DNA of 11,549 nt from Gammaproteobacteria bacterium (GTDB taxonomy: Bacteria; Pseudomonadota; Gammaproteobacteria; GCA-001735895), in the NCBI GenBank assembly GCA_015494335.1, contig WGBK01000202.1, positions 1 through 11,549 on the forward strand, in the 5' to 3' direction. Every line of letters starts with the position of its first letter. Positions within the stretch are counted from its first letter, which is position 1. Positions 1-6,747 of this stretch are shown here, piece by piece. Both the position numbers and the translations under genes were made by a program. The notes under the pieces are model-generated. The model searched no databases, had not been told where the DNA came from, and was given only the letters and a program-made list of their open reading frames with translations.

Positions 1-275
1 AGCTTGACCTCGACGCCATCGGCGATTTCCACCGTCAGGTAGCTCTCGCCAACCTGGGTGACCTTGCCGAGGATGCCGCCCTGGGTCACGATTTCATCCC
101 CCTTTTTCAGGCTCTCGACCATCTGCTTGTGTTCCTTGGCCTTCTTCTGCTGCGGCCGGATGAGCAGGAAGTAGAACACGACGAACAGCAGGATAAGTGG
201 CAGGAAGGAGGCAATCGGATTGCCCTGCGTGGCCGGCGCGGCCTGGGCCATCGCATCACTGATGAAAAAACTCAT
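1..275 (-). CDS. yajC: Preprotein translocase subunit YajC (3' end beyond window)
   Basis: YajC is a small single-pass inner-membrane protein that associates with SecDF and the SecYEG translocon. Ninety-one codons are visible out of the roughly 110 usual for the family. The N-terminus is followed by a hydrophobic segment at about residues 21-39, then the hallmark RPQQKK at 40-45, the KGDEIVTQGGILGKV segment, and the beginning of the small cytosolic beta domain. The ATG at 273-275 is preceded, on the minus strand, by AAGGGA at a workable distance. The gene normally follows tgt and precedes secD-secF. Here it is separated from tgt by lutABC. A promoter-like extended -10 lies about 40 bases upstream, so it probably has its own transcription start. 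The identification is based on motifs recalled from the family and is very secure. Confidence 0.96.
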   Translation of the reverse strand, partial: MSFFISDAMAQAAPATQGNPIASFLPLILLFVVFYFLLIRPQQKKAKEHKQMVESLKKGDEIVTQGGILGKVTQVGESYLTVEIADGVEVK

Positions 276-313
276 GGGGGATCCCTTTGGTTAAAGTCGG
301 AAAAACGGCGCGT

Positions 314-342
314 ATTATTGCACAGCGCCCGGAACGAGTGAA
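314..342 (-). promoter_or_regulatory. Candidate extended -10 promoter for yajC
   Basis: Read on the minus strand, the sequence has TTCACT (337-342), a 17-base spacer, then AATAAT (314-319), preceded directly by TGC (320-322), which gives the extended -10 form TGnAATAAT. Transcription would start near 307 and leave a leader of about 30 bases before yajC. The -35 matches the consensus at only 4 of 6 positions. This is inferred from the sequence alone. Confidence 0.5.
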
Positions 343-451
343 TGCAAATCGAGATTGTTCGATGCAAACGAGCCGGCAGGGTTCCCGGACCCGGTGAAGG
401 GCGAGGGGCCCGGAAAGGGACACAGTGGCAACCACGGCCCGATAAAGCCCC

Positions 452-468
452 GGGAAGAGACTCTTCCC
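452..468 (-). terminator. Possible terminator hairpin after lutC
   Basis: A perfect inverted repeat, GGGAAGA/TCTTCCC, with a 3-base centre that can extend the pairing by one more base pair, lies a few bases downstream of the lutC stop codon. On the minus strand it is followed by CGGGGCTTTATC, so the T-tract is weak. It may end the lut transcript before the yajC promoter. Apart from this hairpin and that promoter, the 198-base lutC-yajC gap contains nothing recognisable. Confidence 0.4.
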
Positions 469-473
469 CTCCG

Positions 474-1121
474 CTAGGCATCGAGACAGACCAGAGTCAG
501 CAGCCGCTTCGGCCCATGCACGCCGTAGGCCAGCACCTGCTCGATATCGGCAGACTTGGAAGGCCCGGAGACCAGCACCCGGTTGGTCGGTTGCGTTCCC
601 CCCTGCGCCGACCATTCCATGAACAAGGCATCGAGATCCGGATAGAGACGGGACAGGGGCAGCAGCGCGACATGCAGCGGCGGAACCAGCGATACCGTGC
701 GCGGCTGTCCGGGCGCGGAATCGAACACCAGGCTGCCGGTTGCAGCGATCGCGCCATCGCAGTGGCTCAGTCCCGCATCGACCGAATCGATCAACCGCCG
801 GGACAGATCCTCGAAGGTCCGCTCGAAGAGCAGGATCTCAACCGGATCCGGCAGCGCCTGCAGCAAACCCTCGAGGCGCTCATCGAGACCGCAGACCAGG
901 CTGCGCGCCCCGGCCGCCTCGAGCCAGTCACCCAGCAGGTGCGGCAGTTCGCTCCGCCGCCCGGTCACCACCTCCCCCTTTACCGCAGTCATGCGCTCGG
1001 TGAAGGTTTCCAGCAGCTCCTCCGCTGGAGCGACCCTTGGCGGCCGGGTCGCGTCTTGCGAAGACAGCGGATTCGCCGCGCGCCCGCGCAAGCGACCCAG
1101 AATGCGATCGCGACTGCTCAT
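474..1121 (-). CDS. lutC: LutC/YkgG family lactate utilization protein (LUD domain)
   Basis: LutC is the third component of the LutABC complex that oxidizes L-lactate to pyruvate in the cytoplasm. The protein has 215 residues, near the family norm. The C-terminal half carries the LUD signature: GAIAATGSLVF at about 123-133, PRTVSLVPPLHVAL at 140-153, and VSGPSKSADIEQVLAYGVHGP at 184-204. The frame stays open upstream to 1298. The ATG at 1119-1121 is chosen because it overlaps the lutB stop codon as ATGA, because GGAGGA sits at ideal spacing, and because the upstream translation looks non-native. The start MSSRDRIL also fits the family. Translational coupling to lutB is likely. No frameshift or missing signature is seen. 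Confidence 0.94.
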   Translation of the reverse strand: MSSRDRILGRLRGRAANPLSSQDATRPPRVAPAEELLETFTERMTAVKGEVVTGRRSELPHLLGDWLEAAGARSLVCGLDERLEGLLQALPDPVEILLFERTFEDLSRRLIDSVDAGLSHCDGAIAATGSLVFDSAPGQPRTVSLVPPLHVALLPLSRLYPDLDALFMEWSAQGGTQPTNRVLVSGPSKSADIEQVLAYGVHGPKRLLTLVCLDA

Positions 1122-2533
1122 CGGCCGTTCCTCCGTCGCATCCGTTCGTGCAGGCTGTGTCGGGCCGGTATCGGGGCGCTGCGATAGCGGGTCCAGCCGC
1201 CCAGACGGCGCGGTGCCAGCCCGCGCAGGAGGGTCAACAACCACGACATTCCGCGGTAGATGCGTGGATGGGCATGGACCCAGGCCCAGGTCTTCCACAA
1301 CGCGGCTTCCATCGGTCGTCGAAGGGTGCCCTGCCCCGGTAGCGGTGCTTCACCTTGCGCCGCCGGTTCAACCAAGGCCTGGCGGAGCCGGGAAATCAAC
1401 GCCGGCAGCGGGATCTCCACCGGACAGACCTCGCCGCAGCGGCCGCAGAGCGTGCAGGCCGACAGCAACTCGCCCGCTTCCTCGAGACCGCAGCGTTGCG
1501 GCTCCAGCACCAGACCGATCGGCCCCGGGTAGGTATGGCCGTAGGCATGTCCGCCGATCTGCACGAATACCGGGCAATGGTTGATACAGGCGCCGCAGCG
1601 GATGCAGCGCAGGGTGTCGACGAAATCATCACGAGCCTGCAGGCGCGAGCGGCCGTTGTCGACCAGCACCAGGTGGACTTCACGAGGCCCGTCGAGATCG
1701 TCCTCCCTCCGTGGGCCGTTGATCAGGTTGACATAGGTGGTGATGGGCTGCCCGGTGGCCGATTTCGGCAACAGGTCGAGAAGCGGAGCCAGATCCTCGA
1801 GCCGCTCGATCACCTTCTCGATGCCGGTCACGGCGATGTGCAGAGGCGGCAGCGTGGTGGTCATGCGGCCGTTGCCCTCGTTCTCGATCAGGCACAGGGT
1901 TCCGCATTCGGCGACCATGAAATTGACGCCGCTGATGCCGGCACCGGCGGTTGCGAAGTGATGGCGCAGTTCGCGCCGCGCGATGGCGGTCAGCTCGTCG
2001 ACATCCTCGGTCGGCTCGACGCCATGCAGGTGACGATGGAACAGCTCGGCAATCTGCCGGCGGTTCTTGTGCACTGCCGGCACCACGATGTGCGACGGCG
2101 CTTCGCCGGCGAGCTGGATGATGAATTCGCCGAGATCGGACTCGATGACCTGCACGCCCTGCCCGGCGAGATACTCATTGAGTCCGATCTCCTCGGTGAC
2201 CATGGACTTGCCCTTGACCACCTTGTCGATGCCGCGCTCGGCCAACAGCTCGGCGATACAGGCATTGGCCTCATCAGCATCCTCGGCCCAGTGCACGCGG
2301 ATGCCGTTGGCCTCGAGCCGCTGCTCCAGCAAACGCAGCAACTCGGGCAGGCGGCCCAGGCTGTCGGCGCGAATCGCGGCGGCACGGTCCCGGCGTTGCC
2401 GCAAGGCTTCCTCATCGGGAAACTGCAACGCGCGGCGCTCGATGAAACCACCCATCGCCCGGCGAAAATTGGCGCGCAAGGCCTCGTCGGACAGGGCCTC
2501 GTGGATACGCCGGTCGAATCCCCTATCCTTCAT
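1118..2533 (-). CDS. lutB: LutB/YkgF family lactate utilization iron-sulfur protein
   Basis: LutB is the iron-sulfur electron-transfer subunit of the LutABC L-lactate-oxidizing complex. The protein has 471 residues, typical for the family. The first 300 residues form a LUD domain, with NFMVAECGTLCLIENEGNG at 204-222 and TTLPPLHIAVTGIEKVIERL at 226-245. Two ferredoxin-like [4Fe-4S] motifs follow: C310, C313, C316, C320 and C360, C363, C366, C370. A C-terminal extension of about 100 residues, rich in Trp and Arg, matches the usual LutB tail. The ATG at 2531-2533 is chosen over the longer open frame because it lies inside the end of lutA (11-base overlap) and gives the family-like start MKDRGFDRRI. 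The stop overlaps the lutC start by 4 bases. All eight cluster cysteines are intact, so the gene should be functional. Confidence 0.96.
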   Translation of the reverse strand: MKDRGFDRRIHEALSDEALRANFRRAMGGFIERRALQFPDEEALRQRRDRAAAIRADSLGRLPELLRLLEQRLEANGIRVHWAEDADEANACIAELLAERGIDKVVKGKSMVTEEIGLNEYLAGQGVQVIESDLGEFIIQLAGEAPSHIVVPAVHKNRRQIAELFHRHLHGVEPTEDVDELTAIARRELRHHFATAGAGISGVNFMVAECGTLCLIENEGNGRMTTTLPPLHIAVTGIEKVIERLEDLAPLLDLLPKSATGQPITTYVNLINGPRREDDLDGPREVHLVLVDNGRSRLQARDDFVDTLRCIRCGACINHCPVFVQIGGHAYGHTYPGPIGLVLEPQRCGLEEAGELLSACTLCGRCGEVCPVEIPLPALISRLRQALVEPAAQGEAPLPGQGTLRRPMEAALWKTWAWVHAHPRIYRGMSWLLTLLRGLAPRRLGGWTRYRSAPIPARHSLHERMRRRNGR

Positions 2534-3278
2534 CGCCTTCGGCCTGCTTGACCAGCGCCAGCAAATGCTCGGCCAGATGGCGGGTTTCGAGATTTCGACC
2601 CTGCCGACGCAGACCACCGCCGATGTGCATCAGACAGCCGCAGTCCTGGGACAGCAGAATGCGCGCCCCGGTCGCGGACAGGGCCTCGATCTTGTCGTTC
2701 AGCATCGCGCCGGAGATATCCGCCTGCTTGATCGAGAAGCTGCCGCCGAAGCCGCAACACTCCTCGGCTCTCTCCGGTTCGCGCACCTCCACGCCGAGAT
2801 GCTCCAGAAGCGCTCGAGCCTGACCAGCAACGCTCATCTCACGGCGCGCGGAACAGGAATCGTGGATCACGACCGGTTCCGGGTTATTCAGCCTCGGCCA
2901 TTCCGGTGCCACCACCCGTAGCAGGAAATCACTCCACTCCACCACGCGCTGCGCCACGGCCTCGGCCTTGCGGGCAGGCTCGCTGCCCGGTTCGAAGGCC
3001 TCGGGCCAGTGATGGCGCATCATGCCGGCACAGGAAGCCGAGGGCACGACGATGGGTGCCTCGCCGGGGAAGAGATCGAGCTGGGCCGCAATCACCTGCC
3101 GCGCCTCGGCGCGATAGCCCGAATTCCAGGCCGGTTGCCCGCAACAGCTCTGATCCTGCGGATAGATGACCTGAATGCCCGCCCGTTCGAGCAGCTCGAC
3201 GGCGGCCAGCCCCGCCTCGGGCGAGAACAGGTCGATCAGGCAGGTACCGAAAAAAAAGATGTTATGCGGAGGCGACAC
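2523..3278 (-). CDS. lutA: LutA/YkgE family lactate utilization protein (two CCG domains)
   Basis: LutA belongs to the cysteine-rich (CCG) family that includes heterodisulfide-reductase and glycolate-oxidase GlcF-like subunits, and is part of the LutABC L-lactate dehydrogenase complex. The protein has 251 residues. The first CCG domain has C13, the C45-C46-G pair in SCCGQPAWNSG, and C83 in SASCAGMMRHHW. The second has C142, the C174-C175-G pair in ECCGFGGSFS, and C213/C215 in QDCGCLMHIGG. These cysteines are expected to hold iron-sulfur clusters. The start is GTG at 3276-3278, with AGGA about a dozen bases upstream, and gives the usual N-terminus ending in FFFGTCLID. Only 25 bases separate it from tgt, and no clear promoter lies between them. 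No lactate permease or lut regulator is in view. Confidence 0.95.
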   Translation of the reverse strand: MSPPHNIFFFGTCLIDLFSPEAGLAAVELLERAGIQVIYPQDQSCCGQPAWNSGYRAEARQVIAAQLDLFPGEAPIVVPSASCAGMMRHHWPEAFEPGSEPARKAEAVAQRVVEWSDFLLRVVAPEWPRLNNPEPVVIHDSCSARREMSVAGQARALLEHLGVEVREPERAEECCGFGGSFSIKQADISGAMLNDKIEALSATGARILLSQDCGCLMHIGGGLRRQGRNLETRHLAEHLLALVKQAEGDEG

Positions 3279-3303
3279 GGCCAGATTCCTGAGGAAGACC
3301 GGC

Positions 3304-4410
3304 TCAGTCTACACCCGAGCGATAGAGGGTATAAAACGCTTCGGCAAAGGCCTCGTATCGCTGTTCCTCGATGGCCGCGCGAATCTTTCGCATCAGGTCC
3401 TGGAAATAATAGAGATTGTGGATGGTATTGAGCCGCGCGCCGAGGATCTCGCGGCACTTGTCGAGGTGGCGCAGGTAGGCGCGGCTGTAGTTGCGGCAGG
3501 TATAGCAGCCGCAATGCTCGTCGATGGGGCGGGTATCGCGCGCATAGCGGCTGTTGCGGATCTTGAGTATGCCCTTGTGGGTGTAGAGAAAACCGGTGCG
3601 GGCGTTGCGTGTCGGAATCACGCAGTCGAACATGTCCACACCGCGCCGCACGCCTTCGACCAGATCTTCCGGCTTGCCGACGCCCATCAGGTAGCGCGGC
3701 CGGTCGGCGGGCAGTTCCGGCTCCAGCACTTCCAGCACATGGTTGCGTTCCTCCATCGGTTCGCCGACGGACAGGCCTCCGATGGCATAGCCGTCGAAAC
3801 CGATCTCGACCAGGCGGCGTGCCGAGCGGCGTCGCAGCCTTTCGTACATGCCACCCTGCACGATGCCGAACAGGGCCGCAGGGTTGCCCTGATGGGCCTG
3901 CTTGCTGCGTTCGGCCCAGCGCAGGGACAATTCCATCGAGGCCGTGGCCTCACTTTCGCTCGCCGGGTACGGGGTGCATTCGTCGAAGATCATCACGATA
4001 TCCGAGCCCAGCGTGCGCTGCACCTCCATCGAGCGTTCCGGCGTCAGCAATACCGGCGCGCCGTCCACCGGCGAGTTGAAGCGCACGCCCTCCTCGCTGA
4101 TCTTGCGCATCTCGGCAAGACTGAACACCTGGAAGCCGCCGGAATCGGTAAGGATCGGCCCGTCCCAGTGCATGAAATCATGCAGGTCGCCGTGGGCCTG
4201 GATGATGTCGGTGCCCGGACGCAGCATCAGGTGAAAGGTATTGCCGAGGATGATCTGCGCGCCGATCTCGCGCAGCTCTTCCGGCGTCATGGCCTTGACC
4301 GTGCCGTAAGTGCCCACCGGCATGAAGGCCGGGGTTTCCACCGTGCCGCGTTCGAATTGCAGTCGGCCGCGACGGGCCGTGCCGTCCCGGGTATCTAGAG
4401 TGAATTTCAT
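3304..4410 (-). CDS. tgt: Queuine/preQ1 tRNA-guanine transglycosylase
   Basis: This enzyme exchanges the guanine at wobble position 34 of tRNAs with GUN anticodons (Asp, Asn, His, Tyr) for preQ1, the step before QueA in queuosine synthesis. The protein has 368 residues, normal length. The general acid D89 lies in LTDSGGFQVFSL, the substrate-pocket loop GIVQGGMY is at 182-189, and the nucleophile D262 lies in VDMFDCVIPTRNARTG. The zinc site is complete: C300, C302, C305 and H331. The ATG at 4408-4410 overlaps the queA stop codon as ATGA, so translation is probably coupled. In most gammaproteobacteria the next gene is yajC, but here it is lutA. All catalytic residues are present. Confidence 0.98.
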   Translation of the reverse strand: MKFTLDTRDGTARRGRLQFERGTVETPAFMPVGTYGTVKAMTPEELREIGAQIILGNTFHLMLRPGTDIIQAHGDLHDFMHWDGPILTDSGGFQVFSLAEMRKISEEGVRFNSPVDGAPVLLTPERSMEVQRTLGSDIVMIFDECTPYPASESEATASMELSLRWAERSKQAHQGNPAALFGIVQGGMYERLRRRSARRLVEIGFDGYAIGGLSVGEPMEERNHVLEVLEPELPADRPRYLMGVGKPEDLVEGVRRGVDMFDCVIPTRNARTGFLYTHKGILKIRNSRYARDTRPIDEHCGCYTCRNYSRAYLRHLDKCREILGARLNTIHNLYYFQDLMRKIRAAIEEQRYEAFAEAFYTLYRSGVD

Positions 4411-5453
4411 GAGGCAATCCGGTTCTGGATGAACATGGCGTCACCGTAGCTGAAGAAGCGATAGCCCTGCCGCACTGCATGGGCATAGGCACCGAGAATG
4501 AAATCCCGCCCGGCGAAGGCGCTGACCAGCATCAGCAGCGTGGAGCGCGGCAGGTGGAAGTTGGTGAGCAGGGCATCGACCACGCGAAACTCGAAGCCGG
4601 GGGTGATGAACAGGCGGGTATCGCCCTGCCAAGGCGCCAGATGCCCTCCCCGCTCCCGTGCCGCGGCTTCGAGACTGCGCACCACGGTGGTGCCCACGGC
4701 TACCACGCGCCCGCCACGCGCCCGGGTCTGGTTGATGCGTTCGCAAGACTCGGCCGGAACCTCGACCTGCTCCGCATGCATGACATGCTGCGAAACCTCC
4801 TCGACCCGCATGGGCTGGAAGGTGCCGGCACCGACATGCAGCGTGACGAAGGCGGTAGCTATGCCCTGATCGCGCAGGGATTCAATCAGCTCGTCGTCGA
4901 AGTGCAAACCCGCCGTCGGCGCCGCCACCGCGCCGGTGCGCTCGGCGAAAACCGTCTGGTAGCGTTCCCGATCCGCCTCGTCATCGGCGCGCTGGATATA
5001 GGGCGGCAGCGGCATGTGACCATGGCGCTGCAGCAGTTCCAGCCAGCTACCGGACTGGTCATCGGCCAGATCGAGCACGAACAGGTCGCCATCGCGTTCG
5101 CTCATCACGCACTCGATGCGGCCTTCAAGGGTTATCGGCGTGCCCGGTTTGGGCGACTTGCTTGCGCGCAGATGGGCCAGCACACGCCGATCGCCCAGCA
5201 GGCGTTCCACCAGCAGCTCGACCTTGCCGCCGCTGTGCTTGCGCCCGAACAGTCGTGCCGGGAACACCCGCGTATTGTTGAACACCAGCAGATCGCCAGG
5301 CTCGAGGTAATCACCGATCTCGGCGAAATGGGCATCCTGCAGCGCACCGGACAAGGGGTCGAGCAACAGCAGGCGCGAGGCGCGACGCTCGGGCAACGGC
5401 TGCTGCGCAATCAGCTCCTCGGGCAGTTCGAAATCGAAATCGGAGGCTTTCAT
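4407..5453 (-). CDS. queA: S-adenosylmethionine:tRNA ribosyltransferase-isomerase
   Basis: QueA transfers and isomerizes the ribosyl part of S-adenosylmethionine onto preQ1-tRNA, making epoxyqueuosine. The protein has 348 residues, close to the E. coli length. Family signatures include DFDFELPEELIAQ near the N-terminus, NNTRVFPARLFG, PLPPYIQR, GAVAAPTAGLHFD, LHVGAGTFQPMR, HVMHAEQVEV, VGTTVVRSLE and the C-terminal LLTNFHLPRSTLLMLVSAF. The start is ATG at 5451-5453 and gives the standard MKASDFDF. No clear Shine-Dalgarno sequence is visible in the 20 bases before it. That stretch includes the edge of a palindromic repeat that ends only 10 bases from the start codon, so the leader may have been altered by insertion. 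tgt follows with a 4-base overlap. Confidence 0.98.
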   Translation of the reverse strand: MKASDFDFELPEELIAQQPLPERRASRLLLLDPLSGALQDAHFAEIGDYLEPGDLLVFNNTRVFPARLFGRKHSGGKVELLVERLLGDRRVLAHLRASKSPKPGTPITLEGRIECVMSERDGDLFVLDLADDQSGSWLELLQRHGHMPLPPYIQRADDEADRERYQTVFAERTGAVAAPTAGLHFDDELIESLRDQGIATAFVTLHVGAGTFQPMRVEEVSQHVMHAEQVEVPAESCERINQTRARGGRVVAVGTTVVRSLEAAARERGGHLAPWQGDTRLFITPGFEFRVVDALLTNFHLPRSTLLMLVSAFAGRDFILGAYAHAVRQGYRFFSYGDAMFIQNRIAS

Positions 5454-5463
5454 CGTTCGGGCC

Positions 5464-5625
5464 AGGGAAGCTCTGATTGATTCTGGACGAAGCAGATTAT
5501 GCCTGAAATGTTCGAGAACAAGGCGAAGTTCGCAGCCAATAGCCAGCTATTGACAAGAACTTCAACGCAGTTATCGGACATTTCAGGTATGAGATGCGAG
5601 TTCATGAATTGATCAGAGCTTCCCT
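5464..5625. repeat. 162-bp imperfect palindromic element (MITE/REP-like)
   Basis: The element is symmetric about position 5544.5. The outer 14 bases match perfectly as inverted copies (AGGGAAGCTCTGAT at 5464-5477 and its complement at 5612-5625). An inner perfect block, CCTGAAATGT, is at 5502-5511 with its complement at 5578-5587. The centre is CAATAGC/GCTATTG (5537-5543 and 5546-5552). All arms pair in register with no gaps, with scattered mismatches between them. It has no coding capacity and fills most of the gap between the FKBP-rhodanese gene and queA. Such a structure suggests a non-autonomous mobile element or a dispersed palindromic repeat. No convincing target-site duplication is seen. 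Confidence 0.75.
5496..5501 (-). promoter_or_regulatory. Possible -10 box for queA inside the palindrome
   Basis: On the minus strand the left arm of the palindrome contains CATAAT, one base from the -10 consensus. It is placed so that transcription would begin about 36 bases before queA. The best -35-like match (TTGTTC) is only 14 bases upstream, so the assignment is weak. If it is real, the repeat carries the promoter of queA and possibly of the downstream tgt-lutABC genes. Confidence 0.2.
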
Positions 5626-5675
5626 AGACCCTGCAAAAGGGTGGCGATGATACGGCGCTTCCGTTTCGCGGGCAA

Positions 5676-5699
5676 TCGGCGGGCTGATTCACCCGCCGA
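5676..5699 (-). terminator. Hairpin downstream of the FKBP-rhodanese gene
   Basis: A perfect 8-bp inverted repeat (TCGGCGGG/CCCGCCGA) with an 8-base loop begins 11 bases beyond the stop codon of the FKBP-rhodanese gene. Its stem is GC-rich, but no T-run follows it on the minus strand, so it may be a weak terminator or a structure that stabilizes the 3' end of the mRNA. Confidence 0.4.
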
Positions 5700-5710
5700 A
5701 TGCCGTCACA

Positions 5711-6442
5711 TCACTCCTTCACCACCGGGTTGCCATCGGCGATCCAGCGGGTGATGCCGTTCCGGACGTTGTAGACCTTCTTGTAGCCGAGCTTGTCGGC
5801 AAGATACTTCGACAGCACGCTGGAACGATTGCCGGTTCGACAGATGATGATGACCGGGTCGTCGGGCTTCACTTCCTCGGTGAAAGTCTTGAAGAACTCG
5901 GGGTTCTGGCCGCCGCGGGCATCGAACAGGGTCAGTTTCTTGCTGCCCTCGATGACGCCGGTCTGTTTCCACTCGTCCTCGCGGCGGATGTCGTAGACCG
6001 GGATGCCCTGGGCGATCAGCTGCTTCAGCTGCTGATTGTCGATATTGCTGTATTTCGGTTTGGCCACATCGACCAGTTCCACCTCGAACTTCAGGGTCGA
6101 GTTGGCCGGAATCAGGCCGTTGCCGACATCGCGATTGCCATAGGCCAGCTCCGGCGGAATGATCAGCTCGCGCTTCTCGCCGACCCGCATGCCGGCCACG
6201 CCCTGCTCCCAGCCGGGAATGACGCGTCCGGAACCCAGCTCGAAGCGGATCGGTTGACCGCGATCGCGGCTGGAATCGAATTTCTTGCCGTTCATCAGCC
6301 AGCCGGTGTAATGCACGGATACGGTGTCCCCGGGCTCGGCCACGGCACCGCTGCCTTCCTGCAGCGTCTTGACCTGCAATCCGGCGGCCTGGGCCAGCCC
6401 CATGTTAAGTATCAGCGCCCACAGCAGAATAACTTGTCGCAC
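5711..6442 (-). CDS. Secreted FKBP-type peptidyl-prolyl isomerase fused to a rhodanese domain
   Basis: The protein has 243 residues and two domains. Residues 1-20 look like a Sec signal peptide ending in AQAA, so a periplasmic location is expected. Residues 21-127 form an FKBP prolyl isomerase close to the FKBP12 core, with Y45, F55-D56, V74-I75, W78, Y101 and F119 in the drug/substrate pocket positions. Residues 132-243 form a rhodanese (sulfurtransferase) domain with DIRREDEW at 151-158 and the active-site loop CRTGNRS starting at C201. That loop has the six-residue length used by sulfur-transferring members. The start is GTG at 6440-6442, preceded by GAGGA at 7 bases. It stands alone between two hairpin regions and diverges from the tRNA gene. 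Each domain is secure. The role of the combination is unknown: it may handle persulfide sulfur, or assist folding of cysteine-containing periplasmic proteins. Confidence 0.93.
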   Translation of the reverse strand: MRQVILLWALILNMGLAQAAGLQVKTLQEGSGAVAEPGDTVSVHYTGWLMNGKKFDSSRDRGQPIRFELGSGRVIPGWEQGVAGMRVGEKRELIIPPELAYGNRDVGNGLIPANSTLKFEVELVDVAKPKYSNIDNQQLKQLIAQGIPVYDIRREDEWKQTGVIEGSKKLTLFDARGGQNPEFFKTFTEEVKPDDPVIIICRTGNRSSVLSKYLADKLGYKKVYNVRNGITRWIADGNPVVKE

Positions 6443-6533
6443 AATATTTTCCTCGGTTCGGGTTTCAGGAATCGTACAGACCGGGCGAGCCCCGGAAAGT
6501 TGCCAAGCCTACAGGATCCTCTTCCCATCCGCC

Positions 6534-6586
6534 TTGATCCTGTGCGGTTCGCAAGCCTACTATTCAGGGCCGATTTAAATTAGAAT
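6534..6586 (+). promoter_or_regulatory. Candidate promoter region for tRNA-Leu
   Basis: Two weak candidates exist. One is TTGATC (6534-6539), an 18-base spacer, then TACTAT (6558-6563). The other is TAGAAT (6581-6586), one base from the -10 consensus and followed by the GC-rich stretch AGCCGCGC typical of stable-RNA promoters, but it lacks a good -35. The 158-base gap between the divergent FKBP-rhodanese gene and the tRNA shows no other feature. Confidence 0.3.
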
Positions 6587-6600
6587 AGCCGCGCTTCCAA

Positions 6601-6687
6601 GCCGGGGTGGCGGAACTGGTAGACGCAGCGGATTCAAAATCCGCCGGTGGCGACACCTTGGGGGTTCGAGTCCCCCCCCCGGTACCA
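6601..6687 (+). tRNA. tRNA-Leu (anticodon CAA)
   Basis: The sequence folds as an 87-nt class II tRNA. The acceptor stem pairs GCCGGGG (6601-6607) with CCCCGGT (G1:U72 wobble), and the discriminator is A with CCA encoded. The anticodon stem GCGGA/TCCGC (6628-6632 and 6640-6644) encloses the loop TTCAAAA, with CAA at 6635-6637, which reads UUG. The long variable arm GGTG-gcga-CACC (6646-6657) is typical of leucine tRNAs. The T arm is GGGGG-TTCGAGT-CCCCC. The run of nine C at 6672-6680 is fully accounted for as five T-stem and four acceptor bases, so it is not a homopolymer error. Confidence 0.97.
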
Positions 6688-6747
6688 TTCTGCTGTCCGC
6701 ATCGGGCGTACAGCCAGCGTATTCACTGCCACTGCCCAGGGATCATC

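Noticed and set aside
342..1187. Long plus-strand open frames opposite lutC and lutB (also 1355-2551)
   Set aside because: They are Arg/Pro/Gln-rich mirror frames created by the high GC of the lut genes on the other strand and match no family.
3175..4398. 407-codon plus-strand open frame opposite tgt
   Set aside because: tgt on the minus strand has full catalytic and zinc residues, and the opposite frame shows no recognizable protein.
6504..6560. Direct repeat CAAGCCTAC (6504-6512 and 6552-6560) in the divergent promoter region
   Set aside because: Nine bases repeated once at 48-base spacing could be an operator pair, but it is too short and unsupported to call.
6601..6687. tRNA-Leu as an integration site of a genomic island
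   Set aside because: tRNA-Leu genes are frequent attachment sites, but no integrase and no repeated copy of the tRNA 3' end was found in the window.
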